Assembly: GCF_023746535.1 (NCBI RefSeq)
Contig: NZ_CP098747.1
Span: 3,647,501 to 3,711,500 of the forward strand
Direction: 5' to 3'
Length of the DNA: 64,000 nt
From: Sneathiella marina
GTDB lineage: Bacteria; Pseudomonadota; Alphaproteobacteria; Sneathiellales; Sneathiellaceae
The notes beneath the pieces were generated by a model. The model made no database searches, was not told where the DNA came from, and saw nothing but the letters and a program-made list of their open reading frames with translations. Positions 19,646 to 28,679 of this stretch are shown in pieces. A program made the position numbers and the translations under genes. Position 1 is the first letter of the stretch. Every line of letters begins with the position of its first letter.

Positions 19646-20422
19646 ATGGTGAATTTGATTAATACGACGATTGAGGATACGCCCGATGGCGCCATTGCAC
19701 TGATCACAATCGACAATCAGCGCAAGGCAAACACCCTTAATTCAGCCGCGATTGGTGATTTGAACAGATCCTTGAGTGAGCTCCATTCAAACCCGGACAT
19801 CGCCCTTGTTATATTAACGGGAGCAGGTGACAAGGTATTCATTGGCGGCGCCGATATTAAGGAAATGTCGACGCTGAATACGGAATCGGCCCGAACCTTT
19901 ATCACCAATCTGCACCATGTCTGTCACAAAATCAGGTATCTTCACGCCCCGGTTATTGCCCGCGTAAACGGCCTCGCTCTTGGGGCCGGTATGGAAATAG
20001 CGGCGGTCTGCGACATGGTTGTTGCCTGTCAGCATGCTGCGTTCGCCATGCCCGAGGTCAGGGTCGGCATCCCTTCCGTAATCGACGCTGCCCTGCTGCC
20101 GCGCATACTGGGCGCAGGACTGGCCCGTGATCTTGTCATGACCGGCAGAATGTTGTCAGCTGCGGATGCCCGTGTCGCCGGATTCGTCCAGCGCCTGGCA
20201 GAAGAAACCACCCTGGACGAAGAAATTCAAACTGTCATCGACGAAATTCTTGCGGGAGGCCGACAAGCCATCAGCTTGCAAAAACAGCTCTGTAATGACT
20301 GGGAAAACAATCCTCTGGCAAGCGGCATACAAATCGGCATCGAAACCTTTGCCCATTCCTATGATACAGCGGAGCCAAAAACCATGATGGAACGCTTTCT
20401 AAACCGGGATCGTTCCGGCTAA
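19646..20422 (+). CDS. Enoyl-CoA hydratase/isomerase family protein
   Basis: The 258-residue crotonase-fold protein shows the oxyanion-hole loops FIGGADIKEM and GLALGAGMEIAAVCD and the motif MPEVRVGIPSV. Both glutamates needed for hydration in the family (in GMEI and in PEV) are present, which favours a true hydratase over an isomerase or decarboxylase. Cytoplasmic; likely fatty-acid or short-chain acyl-CoA breakdown. It has a GGAGAAAACA ribosome-binding region before the ATG and no operon partner. Confidence 0.88.
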   Translation: MVNLINTTIEDTPDGAIALITIDNQRKANTLNSAAIGDLNRSLSELHSNPDIALVILTGAGDKVFIGGADIKEMSTLNTESARTFITNLHHVCHKIRYLHAPVIARVNGLALGAGMEIAAVCDMVVACQHAAFAMPEVRVGIPSVIDAALLPRILGAGLARDLVMTGRMLSAADARVAGFVQRLAEETTLDEEIQTVIDEILAGGRQAISLQKQLCNDWENNPLASGIQIGIETFAHSYDTAEPKTMMERFLNRDRSG

Positions 20423-20530
20423 ATGTAATTTGTGGATCGATAATGCACGAAATCTCTGCCGTTCGCTGACTATTCTTGCTATGTTTATAATAACATAATT
20501 CGCGAAGCGCCTGACGGGGGGACGGCAATC

Positions 20531-21730
20531 TTGTTTCGTTTTGTAAAAAGCATAATATCTGACAACTCAGGTACGTCGTCACCCACCTCTGAGCTGGATC
20601 GCCTGGTTTATGGAACGTCACATTCACCGCTCCTGAAACGGCGGCGCGCCCGGGTTATTGTCTCCCGCATCCGGCTGCTTTCTCTTTTATGCTTTGTTGC
20701 ATTTCCCTTTGGTTTTACATTGGATCTGCTCGCCTTTTCGGGAGATACGCTGCTAATTCTGGGGTTGAGCCGAGCTCTCATCGCGCTATTGTTTCTGGCC
20801 CTCTTCTTCGGTATCGGAAATGGCGAAACATTGCGCGATGCCTATCGGGCCGTCGGTATTTTTTTCGCCATCCTTCTCACCTTTCAGGCCATGTACCAGC
20901 CTTTATTGGATCTGCAGGATATTTCCGCGATTGCCGGTGTTCCCTCGGCGGGCTATGTCCTGTTTCCGTTTCTTATTGTCGTCTGTATCGGTATTTTCCC
21001 CTTCACCGTCAAGGAAGCCTTTTTAACACTCGTTATGTTCTACATTGTCGAGATGTTGATCCTGATCATTTTACCGGAGCAAAGTGATCCTCATCAGCGG
21101 CTGGGTATTCTGTTATCGCTTGTTGCGGCCGGCGTGCTCTGCGGTTTCTCAGCGATCAGTCAATTGCTCTATATGGCCTCCCTCGTTGATCAGGCGTCCA
21201 TAGATACCCTGACGCAATGCTACAGCCGTAATAGCGGCGAAGAAATAATCGACGTCCAATATCGAATTGCCCAGCGGGAAAAGGCGTTCTTGTCCGTTGT
21301 CTTTGTGGATCTTGATAATTTCAAGGCTATCAACGACAGATATGGTCACGAATCAGGGGACCGGGTCCTGCGTTCCGCGGCAGAGCATATTGCGAAGAAT
21401 GGCCGCGGATCTGATGTTCTTATCCGCTGGGGCGGTGAGGAGTTTGTCATCCTTCTGCCCAACACCAATGCAGCCGGTGCCCTCAAAACGGTTCGCCGGT
21501 TACGTAACATCGGGTTGGGGGAGCGTCCGGACGGCAGTTTCTTAACCGCCAGTTACGGTATTGCCGAGATGCAGTCTTCCAAAGCGAATGACTGGCAAGC
21601 ACTGGTCGAGTATGCCGATGACCAGATGTATCATGTGAAATCCAACGGTGGTAACGATATTGCCATGATCGATAGTCCGGCTCTTGCCGAAACATCTTAT
21701 AGCCAGCCCGAAGGGTCCATAACAGAATGA
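20531..21730 (+). CDS. Membrane diguanylate cyclase (GGDEF domain)
   Basis: The 399-residue protein has a six-span hydrophobic N-terminal half (about residues 45-215) and a GGDEF domain with IDTLTQCYSRNSG, FVDLDNFKAINDRYGHESGD and RWGGEEFVILLP. The active-site GGEEF (301-305) is intact, so c-di-GMP synthesis is expected. No inhibitory RxxD five residues before it is seen. Translation appears to start at TTG (20531) after GGGGGGAC. The last base pairs overlap a small membrane-protein gene (ATGA), so the two are probably coexpressed. Confidence 0.9.
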   Translation: MFRFVKSIISDNSGTSSPTSELDRLVYGTSHSPLLKRRRARVIVSRIRLLSLLCFVAFPFGFTLDLLAFSGDTLLILGLSRALIALLFLALFFGIGNGETLRDAYRAVGIFFAILLTFQAMYQPLLDLQDISAIAGVPSAGYVLFPFLIVVCIGIFPFTVKEAFLTLVMFYIVEMLILIILPEQSDPHQRLGILLSLVAAGVLCGFSAISQLLYMASLVDQASIDTLTQCYSRNSGEEIIDVQYRIAQREKAFLSVVFVDLDNFKAINDRYGHESGDRVLRSAAEHIAKNGRGSDVLIRWGGEEFVILLPNTNAAGALKTVRRLRNIGLGERPDGSFLTASYGIAEMQSSKANDWQALVEYADDQMYHVKSNGGNDIAMIDSPALAETSYSQPEGSITE

Positions 21731-21900
21731 TCCTGAAGATACTTTCCGTTGCGTTTATTGTTCTGTTTATCGCAAGAATATTATTTGCCAAAAAATTCAA
21801 GGAAATGGGCAAGGCTGCCGACCGGACCCTGAATTTATTCCTGATCGCCCTCGCTATATATCTGGGCCTGCAGGCACTGATTGTCTACGGGTTGTCGTAA
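21727..21900 (+). CDS. 57-residue two-span membrane protein
   Basis: An ATG overlapping the diguanylate cyclase stop codon as ATGA opens a 57-codon frame ending in TAA. It encodes MILKILSVAFIVLFIARILF, a charged loop AKKFKEMGKAADRTL, and a second hydrophobic segment NLFLIALAIYLGLQALIVYG. The topology is a helical hairpin with a basic loop. No family was recognised. The four-base overlap suggests translational coupling and a functional link, perhaps as a partner of the membrane-anchored cyclase. Confidence 0.7.
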   Translation: MILKILSVAFIVLFIARILFAKKFKEMGKAADRTLNLFLIALAIYLGLQALIVYGLS

Positions 21901-22045
21901 ACCGCAAGCATTTAAAATGCTCAATCACCGTTCCGAGGTTGCCGATAGCATTATTGTACCTGTTCCGTGAAAAATTCGTTTTACTTCGTATCTCGATGGC
22001 AGCAGAGTTATTGCTCTTGGATTTAAATTACGGGAGCAAGAACCT

Positions 22046-22855
22046 ATGACGACGGCGACCCAGATTATTACGCGCCAGCATATCGACGCCTTCCAGAGGG
22101 ATGGTGCCGTGCTCATTCCCGGCCTGTTCAGGGACTGGACCGATGTCCTGATCGCCGGTATTGATCGAAATATGGCGGAGCCCGGCCCCCATGCGTCGGA
22201 AAACCAGCGAACCGGGGAGGCAGGACGATTCTTTGATGATTATTGCAATTGGCCTCGCATTCCGGAATTTTCTGACTTTGTCATGAAATCTGATGCGGCG
22301 GCAGCGGCGGCGCAGCTTATGCAGTCAAAGCGGGTTCAAGTATTTCACGACCATGTTCTGGTTAAAGAACCGGGGACGTCGAAACCAACGCCCTGGCATC
22401 AGGATTCGCCCTATTACTTTGTCGACGGCGAACAGACGGTGAGCTTCTGGATCCCCGTTGACCCGGTGAAGGAGGCCTCGCTAAGGCTGGTGGCGGGATC
22501 GCATTTGTGGGACAAGCCGGTCCTGCCGACACGGTGGTTTTCAGATGAGGATTTTTACGCCTCAGAAGATGAATATCTTCCTGTTCCGGACCCCGATGCG
22601 GACCCGGACAAATATTCCGTTCTGGAATGGGAAATGGAACCGGGGGATGCCGTGGCCTTTCACTATAAGACGCTTCATGGTGCCAGAGGCAACAGGACCG
22701 ATGCAAGACGGCGGGCCTTTTCCCTTCGACTGGTTGGCGATGATGCTCGCTACACCGAACGACCCGGCCCGACATCCCCACCCTTTGACGGCCATGACAT
22801 GCAGCCCGGACAGACTTTGCGCGAAGACTGGTTTCCCGTAGTCTGGCAGGGGTGA
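22046..22855 (+). CDS. Phytanoyl-CoA dioxygenase (PhyH) family protein
   Basis: The 269-residue Fe(II)/2-oxoglutarate oxygenase-fold protein has the iron facial triad: WHQDSPYYF gives His118 and Asp120, and KTLHGARGNRT gives His211, with RRAF next to it as the likely 2-oxoglutarate arginine. The family hydroxylates acyl-CoAs, compatible solutes or small metabolites; the substrate is not predictable here. CGGGAG lies ten bases before the ATG. It has no operon partner. Confidence 0.88.
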   Translation: MTTATQIITRQHIDAFQRDGAVLIPGLFRDWTDVLIAGIDRNMAEPGPHASENQRTGEAGRFFDDYCNWPRIPEFSDFVMKSDAAAAAAQLMQSKRVQVFHDHVLVKEPGTSKPTPWHQDSPYYFVDGEQTVSFWIPVDPVKEASLRLVAGSHLWDKPVLPTRWFSDEDFYASEDEYLPVPDPDADPDKYSVLEWEMEPGDAVAFHYKTLHGARGNRTDARRRAFSLRLVGDDARYTERPGPTSPPFDGHDMQPGQTLREDWFPVVWQG

Positions 22856-22937
22856 GATCGGGACCTCCGGGCGAGAGGTGACATTAAAAAAAACGGCTGA
22901 GAAAATAATACCCTGTCCGGAAACCGGCAGGTCTGAA

Positions 22938-23603
22938 TTAAGTTACAACGCGATCGGCTCTCAGCCCTAGCTCAAGCTCTTTAGGTAAGGGGCCTTCAGA
23001 TCTCGTCTGTTTAAAGGCATCATTCTGTTCCAGTCTATTGCTTAAAGATTGGAGATTGTCACACTTCATCCGCTTGCAGAACTCCGGCCTTTTTTCTCCT
23101 GCAAACCGCCAGAACACAGCGGCTGAGATATCAGCTTGCGTCAATTCATCGCCAAAAAATGACCCCGGTCGGAGCTTGGAGTTCAGCCAGATAAACCCAT
23201 CTTCGACTTGTTGTTCGCACATCTTGATCCATGGTTTGTAAACGATCTCTCGCGGACGGAAATGATATTCGTATAAAATCGTCACCAATTTGTCCGCAGT
23301 AGCAGAAGCAACTCCGGCTAAGCTCAGAACCTCTCTTCGGGCCTTGCCTGAAACGGGGGTCAGTCTTTGGTCTTCGTCAACCAGTGAATCAAGATATTCT
23401 ATAATTACGTGGCTCTCGGAAATACACTCCCCGTCATCCAATTGCAAAACCGGAACCCGCCCCAGTGGATTTATTTTTCTGAGGAATTCTTTCTCTTCTC
23501 CGAACGGAGTGAGTTTTTGCAGTTCATGTTCCAAACCATAAAATCTTAGGGTGATGGCGACCCGGCGCACATAGGGAGAACTGAAAGATCCAAATAATTT
23601 CAT
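22938..23603 (-). CDS. Glutathione S-transferase family protein
   Basis: The 221-residue protein starts MKLFGSFSSPYVRRVAITL, a thioredoxin-like glutathione site with a likely catalytic Ser in the FSSPY loop, then NPLGRVPVLQLDDG with the cis-Pro, and SESHVIIEYLDSL (glutathione gamma-glutamyl contact). The C-terminal half is helical. The substrate is unknown. It stands alone on the minus strand with the 380-base gap behind it. Confidence 0.87.
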   Translation of the reverse strand: MKLFGSFSSPYVRRVAITLRFYGLEHELQKLTPFGEEKEFLRKINPLGRVPVLQLDDGECISESHVIIEYLDSLVDEDQRLTPVSGKARREVLSLAGVASATADKLVTILYEYHFRPREIVYKPWIKMCEQQVEDGFIWLNSKLRPGSFFGDELTQADISAAVFWRFAGEKRPEFCKRMKCDNLQSLSNRLEQNDAFKQTRSEGPLPKELELGLRADRVVT

Positions 23604-23984
23604 TTTTGATACCAGTTCACTTGGGAGCGTAATTATCGATCCTCATGGATGCCTGTCGGCGACTTGAGCCGAGGGCAATACTTTAGGGGTCGGCAAAGAA
23701 ATGTCAACAAGACCAGTTTCCTGCCATTTTATGGTGCCCTGTCATAAGGCAGTTTCCGGATTTTCCATCCAGGCGCTGAGCCATTTTTTTCCTCATTCTA
23801 AAAAATCAACCGCCTGATCCTGCAGGACAACAAACTACATCTTTTATTTGTCTCCGGAAACAGCGGGCGTGGCGCTTAATCCTGACTGGCACTGTCTTTT
23901 ACAAGTCGAACGCATTCATATTGTTCAAATGCGCATCATACGATAAGCTTGCAATGCTCTTAAATAAACTTGGATCCAATAATA
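23604..23984. other. 381-base intergenic region, nothing identified
   Basis: This divergent gap between the glutathione transferase and CoA transferase genes holds no open frame with a ribosome-binding site, no tRNA and no clear hairpin terminator. It presumably carries both promoters. Confidence 0.5.
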
Positions 23985-25379
23985 ATGAATAACGCTTTCC
24001 AGGAATTGATGCAGGTTCGTAACCGACCTGAAGATCCCAATGCCCTAATCACGGGAGAAGATCCTGTTTTCTCCACCCGCTTCAAAGTCGCAGATATGGC
24101 CGCCGCCATACTGGCTGCGAACGGGGTTGCCGTCTCCGATATCTGGCAAATGAAAACCGGTCGGCGACAACAGGTTTCCGTCGATACACGTCATGCCGCG
24201 GCCGCTGTCAGCAGCAGCAATTACCTTGAGTTTCGGCAGCCCGACGGTACCTACCAGGCGATGGAGGATTCGCCCGCAGCGAAAGCCGCCTACGGGACCA
24301 TAATTCCCTATCCCACCAAGGACGGGCGGTTGTTTATGCCGCATTTCGGCATAAAGCATCTGAAGGAAACCGTGCTCGGCATTCTTGGCTGTGATTTCGA
24401 CATACAATCCATCACCAAGGCTGTGGCAAAATGGGATGCCGAAGAGCTGGACCAAACCATCGCCGCCGCCAATGCCTGTGGTGGCATTGTCCGGACCCGC
24501 GATGAATGGATGGCCCATCCCCATGGCAAAGCCATGGCGGCGCAGGCTGTGGTGGAAATCGAGAAAATTGGTGACAGTGACCCCGAACCCTTTCCTGAAG
24601 CCGGACCGCCGCTTGCCGGTGTGCGGGTGCTGGATCTGACCCGTATTCTTGCGGGCCCGGTTGCCGCCCGCACCCTGGGTGAATATGGCGCGGATATCCT
24701 GATGGTTGCCGCTCGCCATACACCGCAAATCAAGAAATTCGTCATCGATTTGTCCCATGGCAAACGCAGTTGTTTTCTGGATATTGGCGACAAGCAGGAT
24801 GCGGCGCAGCTTAAGCAGCTTGTCCGGACCGGAGATGTTTTTTCACAAGGCTATCGACCAGGTGTCCTGGAAGCCCGGGGATTTGGCCCCGAAGAACTGG
24901 CGGCCCATCGTCCGGGCCTCATCTATACCTCCATAAACTGTTATGGATCGGGCGGGCCCTTCAGCAATCGCGGCGGGTGGGAGCAGATCGCGCAAACCGT
25001 GACCGGCCTGAGCCATGAAAATGCCGATTTCCCGGAGCTGTTGCCCGTTTATATTTGTGACTATTCCACCGGCTATCTCGGGGCCTATGGCACCTTGCTT
25101 GCGCTGGCGCGCCGGGCCGAAGAAGGGGGCAGCTATCATGTGAAGGTTTCCCTGTGCCAGTCTGCCATGTTGCTGCAACGCCAGGGGCGGGTTGATTATC
25201 CACGGGACGGCATGGGGCTGGACGCGGCGGAAGTCGCCCGCCTGCAAATGCAGAGCGAGACAAGTTACGGATCATTGCGTCATCTCGGGCCCGTTATCGG
25301 CTATTCGGAAACCCAGCCCCATTGGTCCGGTCCCTCCTGCGCCCTTGGTGGCCATAAGGCGGAGTGGCTGGCGGCCTGA
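23985..25379 (+). CDS. CaiB/BaiF-type (family III) CoA transferase, atypical domain order
   Basis: The 464-residue protein ends with a recognisable family III CoA-transferase N-domain: LAGVRVLDLTRILAGPVAARTLGEYGAD, then YTSINCYGSGGPF and VYICDYSTGYLGAYGTLLAL, whose Asp is the expected catalytic residue. The first 190 residues instead resemble the family's middle and C-terminal part (SVDTRHAAAAVSSS, then YPTKDGRLFM). The halves thus appear swapped relative to the usual order. The substrate is not predictable. The ATG at 23985 is used; an in-frame TTG lies five codons upstream. Neither has a strong ribosome-binding site. Confidence 0.82.
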   Translation: MNNAFQELMQVRNRPEDPNALITGEDPVFSTRFKVADMAAAILAANGVAVSDIWQMKTGRRQQVSVDTRHAAAAVSSSNYLEFRQPDGTYQAMEDSPAAKAAYGTIIPYPTKDGRLFMPHFGIKHLKETVLGILGCDFDIQSITKAVAKWDAEELDQTIAAANACGGIVRTRDEWMAHPHGKAMAAQAVVEIEKIGDSDPEPFPEAGPPLAGVRVLDLTRILAGPVAARTLGEYGADILMVAARHTPQIKKFVIDLSHGKRSCFLDIGDKQDAAQLKQLVRTGDVFSQGYRPGVLEARGFGPEELAAHRPGLIYTSINCYGSGGPFSNRGGWEQIAQTVTGLSHENADFPELLPVYICDYSTGYLGAYGTLLALARRAEEGGSYHVKVSLCQSAMLLQRQGRVDYPRDGMGLDAAEVARLQMQSETSYGSLRHLGPVIGYSETQPHWSGPSCALGGHKAEWLAA

Positions 25380-25478
25380 TTTTCCGAAATCGCACAGAAT
25401 CCAACCTAATAAATATTATTTATTTTGAGGTTTGAAGTCTTTCCGGAATTCTCATATGACGCGTATATTAGATATGAA

Positions 25479-25494
25479 TGTTTCACGTGAAACA
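25479..25494. promoter_or_regulatory. parS: parS site (ParB binding), copy 1
   Basis: TGTTTCACGTGAAACA is a perfect match to the universal chromosomal parS palindrome and extends to 18 bp with flanking A and T. It lies in the convergent gap between the CoA transferase and the ankyrin-flavoprotein genes. ParB nucleates here for chromosome segregation and SMC loading. The 38 bases at 25461-25498 are nearly the same as those around copy 2 (43249-43286). Confidence 0.93.
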
Positions 25495-25649
25495 TGTGCT
25501 TTCCCGACGGAAAAGAAGGGGCGGATGCAGGAAAACGACCCCTGACAGAGCAGTTACCATGTTTCTGTCAGGGATATCTTCACATTTTCACCGCAGGAGA
25601 TGCGGGTCTCTAACCTGGAATTGGCCCCGAATGCTCAGGATAGAGAGTG

Positions 25650-28139
25650 TCAGTCATCCAGGTCATCATATTCATCCATGCCCTCCAGCTCATCCAGATC
25701 ATCGAGATCGTCCTGCGCATCCTGGTCTTTGTCGCCTTGGTCCATATCCTCAACCAGGCCGCCCGGATTTGGTTCCCACCCCGGGTCCGAAACCGATAAG
25801 CCTTCACTGCTGATAAATGCATCCAGCGCCTTGCTCTCTTTACGCCACAACTCCCCTTCTCCCACGCTGTAAGCGAATTCAGCCGCGTAGATTTTAGCCA
25901 CAACTTTAGCGTATTTGAGAACACCGGGAACAGATTGTAAGTCGAATAGTTGTGCCTGCAAAAAATACCCGACGCCGCGCCGGTCCGGTGCATGCTCCTT
26001 GTTTCGATCCAGCAACTCAAAAGTGCCGTCATCACTGATAAAAGCGTGGCTTTCCATGGTGTCGGCTGTTGCAGTCGGCGCCGTAAAACTGAGACGGTCA
26101 TCTGCCTGCAGGCCCTGCGTCAGAGCAGATTCATCCAGATAAAATTTGCTGCCCAGGCCAATGGTGCCCAGTAAATAATCGCAATTCGTAACCTGTAGGG
26201 ACCCCTCCTGATCCCGGTAGGTAATGTCCAGTGTTCTATCGTCAGGGGCAACGGCGGGGGCCCCTACCACGACACGGGCATTCAATGCTCCGGCTTTATG
26301 CATGGCCATGAGAATTTTTGCGGAACGAAGGGGCATTGGCGCCACGGCCCAGAGTGTTTGAGAGTTATACTTATTATAATATTCCTTCCGCTCCTCCGCC
26401 GTGAACTGGCTAAACAGCAGCCTGATAGCTCCCAGCATCCCACTGCCGACCAGCCACCAGGCCACATATGCCTTATCCGGCGTCCGGCCATCCCCGACGA
26501 CAGCGCGTTCGATATCTTTTTCGATAATCTTGAACGGATCTTTCTTGTATTCCGGCCGGCTCTGCAGAGGGTCGATTTCTTGCCTCACGTCAATGGGACG
26601 ACCCAATTGATGCGTAAATTCCCTGTTAAACAGGTCCATCACCTTGCTGAACGAAACTCGTCCGTTATTGAGGCGGCGCTGAACTTTTTCCATACTCAAA
26701 TATTTAAAATCAAGATCGGCATTCTGGAGAGGACGAACCCTGGGAAAAAGACCGCGGCGTGAATAGGTGGCAACTTTCCATCTCTTGTCAAACAAGGTAT
26801 AGCGCACATTGCCATCGTCATCCCATGTCAGCTTTCCGACTTTCGGATGCAAGAGGATCGTGAATATCGCGTCTATGGCCGACAAGGATGATCCTAAAAT
26901 CGCAATCTCTTTTGGCTGCTTGAAAATTCCCTTGGCATCAAGTTCCTCAAAATTCATGGGAAAAGGGATATAGGCATCCGTTTCTTCGTACGGTTTCGGT
27001 TTGTCCGATAGCTCTTGCCAATGACCGACCGCATAAAAGCATTGCGTCGCCTCCAGTTCCTGTGGCGCGGCCTCGGGCTCGGCCAAATTTTTTATCTGAA
27101 GCATCAACGGCGCAAGGCCGGATTTGCCGGGCGCTGCCGGTACTTCCTTAATTACTTCAGCTTGAGATAAAACCGTCACATGTATGCCAGCGTCCTGGGC
27201 AATTTTCACCCATTTTGCAACTCGTTCCTTGGCATATTGTCCGAAAAACAACCGGGGATAAAAACCGTTGGGGTCAACCGACCCACCGACAACACCCATC
27301 TTATAGGCTTTCCCAAGCCTGTTCTTGAGCTCGCCCTTGTCATCCAGATCCTTAATCCACTCGACAAAATCATTGCTTTCATCGGCAACCAGGCTCATTG
27401 AGCTCGCCGCAACATTTAGAACGGATGTGTCGGCATTCAACTCTTCAGAATAGGGTGTCCCGGTTCCCAGATTCTTGCGCCGGTCAATCAGAACCAGACT
27501 ATGTTTTTTAAGATAATCCCTTCCCCCAAGCAAAAGACTGTCAGCGATCATGTTTTTGACAAGAGCAATAAACAAACTTACACCGGCCGGGCCGCCCCCA
27601 ATGATTGCCAACTGATGGAGGACAGCCTGACCGTTCAGTGTTTTGGCGCCGTGCGCGATTTTTTTCCACTGCTTATATTGCCCGCGTGCCAGAACCCCCT
27701 GCACACCAGTGACAGGGCGCGCGGCCATGCGACCTCCCCCACCCGGAATTTCGAGGTTAAAATCAGTTTGATAGTAGTTGATTTTATTCACGTCATCCAC
27801 GTTATCAATCAGCGCCCTGACGAATTCCACATTGTCGGATTCACAGGCGTAATGAAGAGCGGTCTTTCCGGAAAAATAATTCTTGCGGTTTATCTCCGCA
27901 CCCGATGCGAGGAGAATTTTGGTAATCTCCGCCGTATTATTAGAAGGCATGCGCTTATTATTGGGCGAATACCTATGCTTGGCGGCCCGCATAAGGAGCG
28001 TCATTCCGGATCTATCCGTATTATTCACGACATCAATATTAGTAGATATAATACTCCGTAATTCAGATATACTTCCTTTTCTGACAGATATACTTGCTTT
28101 CCTAGAAATATTTGTTAAAATTTTCTCAGATTTTGGCAA
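25650..28139 (-). CDS. Ankyrin repeats fused to an FAD/NAD(P)-binding flavoprotein
   Basis: The 829-residue protein has ankyrin repeats (about 38-122, for example SGKTALHYACESDNVEFVRALI), a linker, then an FAD-NAD(P)-binding domain starting LHQLAIIGGGPAGVSL (dinucleotide motif at 180-188) with GTGTPYSEELNADTSVLNVAASSMS, which fits the PF13454/YdhS-like group related to N-hydroxylating flavin monooxygenases. The last 40 residues are very acidic (DDLDDLDELEGMDEYDDLDD). The start is a TTG with GGAG six bases upstream. It is the last gene of the minus-strand nitrile cluster. A role in amine oxidation to an aldoxime is a hypothesis only. Confidence 0.8.
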   Translation of the reverse strand: MPKSEKILTNISRKASISVRKGSISELRSIISTNIDVVNNTDRSGMTLLMRAAKHRYSPNNKRMPSNNTAEITKILLASGAEINRKNYFSGKTALHYACESDNVEFVRALIDNVDDVNKINYYQTDFNLEIPGGGGRMAARPVTGVQGVLARGQYKQWKKIAHGAKTLNGQAVLHQLAIIGGGPAGVSLFIALVKNMIADSLLLGGRDYLKKHSLVLIDRRKNLGTGTPYSEELNADTSVLNVAASSMSLVADESNDFVEWIKDLDDKGELKNRLGKAYKMGVVGGSVDPNGFYPRLFFGQYAKERVAKWVKIAQDAGIHVTVLSQAEVIKEVPAAPGKSGLAPLMLQIKNLAEPEAAPQELEATQCFYAVGHWQELSDKPKPYEETDAYIPFPMNFEELDAKGIFKQPKEIAILGSSLSAIDAIFTILLHPKVGKLTWDDDGNVRYTLFDKRWKVATYSRRGLFPRVRPLQNADLDFKYLSMEKVQRRLNNGRVSFSKVMDLFNREFTHQLGRPIDVRQEIDPLQSRPEYKKDPFKIIEKDIERAVVGDGRTPDKAYVAWWLVGSGMLGAIRLLFSQFTAEERKEYYNKYNSQTLWAVAPMPLRSAKILMAMHKAGALNARVVVGAPAVAPDDRTLDITYRDQEGSLQVTNCDYLLGTIGLGSKFYLDESALTQGLQADDRLSFTAPTATADTMESHAFISDDGTFELLDRNKEHAPDRRGVGYFLQAQLFDLQSVPGVLKYAKVVAKIYAAEFAYSVGEGELWRKESKALDAFISSEGLSVSDPGWEPNPGGLVEDMDQGDKDQDAQDDLDDLDELEGMDEYDDLDD

Positions 28140-28289
28140 TTTTTTCTCCAGTATGTAGGGATTTATTTACTATAAGGAGACGGGGGAAATTATTTATTCG
28201 TGAATACTTTATGCCAAAATCCGCAATGTAATTCAGAAGACTTTCCCCCAGCATCAAAAACCAAAAATATAGACTGGTATGAACCTGAT

Positions 28290-28679
28290 CTAATTTTCTG
28301 AATTCCGGTCAAGCTGACCCTCTCTGATTTCCGCGACGGTCGAGCGAATGCCGTCCATTTGCACCCGCAGTTCATGTGCTTCAAGAAAGCCGTCTTCGCG
28401 CAAGATTTCTTCCGCCGCCGCCAGCCAGCAGTCAAAATACTGTAAATCAATCTCTTCCATACTCAATTGAAGATCTGCATTTTGCTGTTGCGCAAGCCCA
28501 TGGACGAGACGCTGCTGAAAAGATTTCCAGGAAATTTGATCCCTGTTCACCATGGCAACGACAAGCGCAAAAATCCTGCCATGCCATGCCAGCCGAAACA
28601 ACGGCTCCCCCTCCGGTTTTGCAGGAATAGCTGCTTCAGCCTGTTCACGTATGCCGGGGTGTAAATCAGATGTGTTCAA
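28290..28679 (-). CDS. Nitrile hydratase accessory protein
   Basis: The 129-residue protein starts (TTG read as Met) MNTSDLHPGIREQAEAA and contains EPLFRLAWHGRIFALVVAM and YFDCWLAAAEEILREDG, which resemble the helical part of the nitrile hydratase beta subunit. This is the pattern of the activator/accessory family that helps insert cobalt into the alpha subunit. GGAGG six bases before the TTG decides the start, and the gene overlaps the beta-subunit stop by 14 bases. The longer frame to 28868 is only antisense reading of the beta gene. Confidence 0.85.
   Translation of the reverse strand: MNTSDLHPGIREQAEAAIPAKPEGEPLFRLAWHGRIFALVVAMVNRDQISWKSFQQRLVHGLAQQQNADLQLSMEEIDLQYFDCWLAAAEEILREDGFLEAHELRVQMDGIRSTVAEIREGQLDRNSEN

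Noticed and set aside
25478-25813. Plus-strand frame starting in parS and opposite the acidic tail of the ankyrin-flavoprotein
   Set aside because: Its His/Ser/Pro-rich composition is what antisense reading of a repetitive Asp-rich coding tail gives.
28190-28450. 86-codon minus-strand frame before the ankyrin-flavoprotein gene
   Set aside because: It overlaps the accessory gene in another frame, has no ribosome-binding site and no family match.
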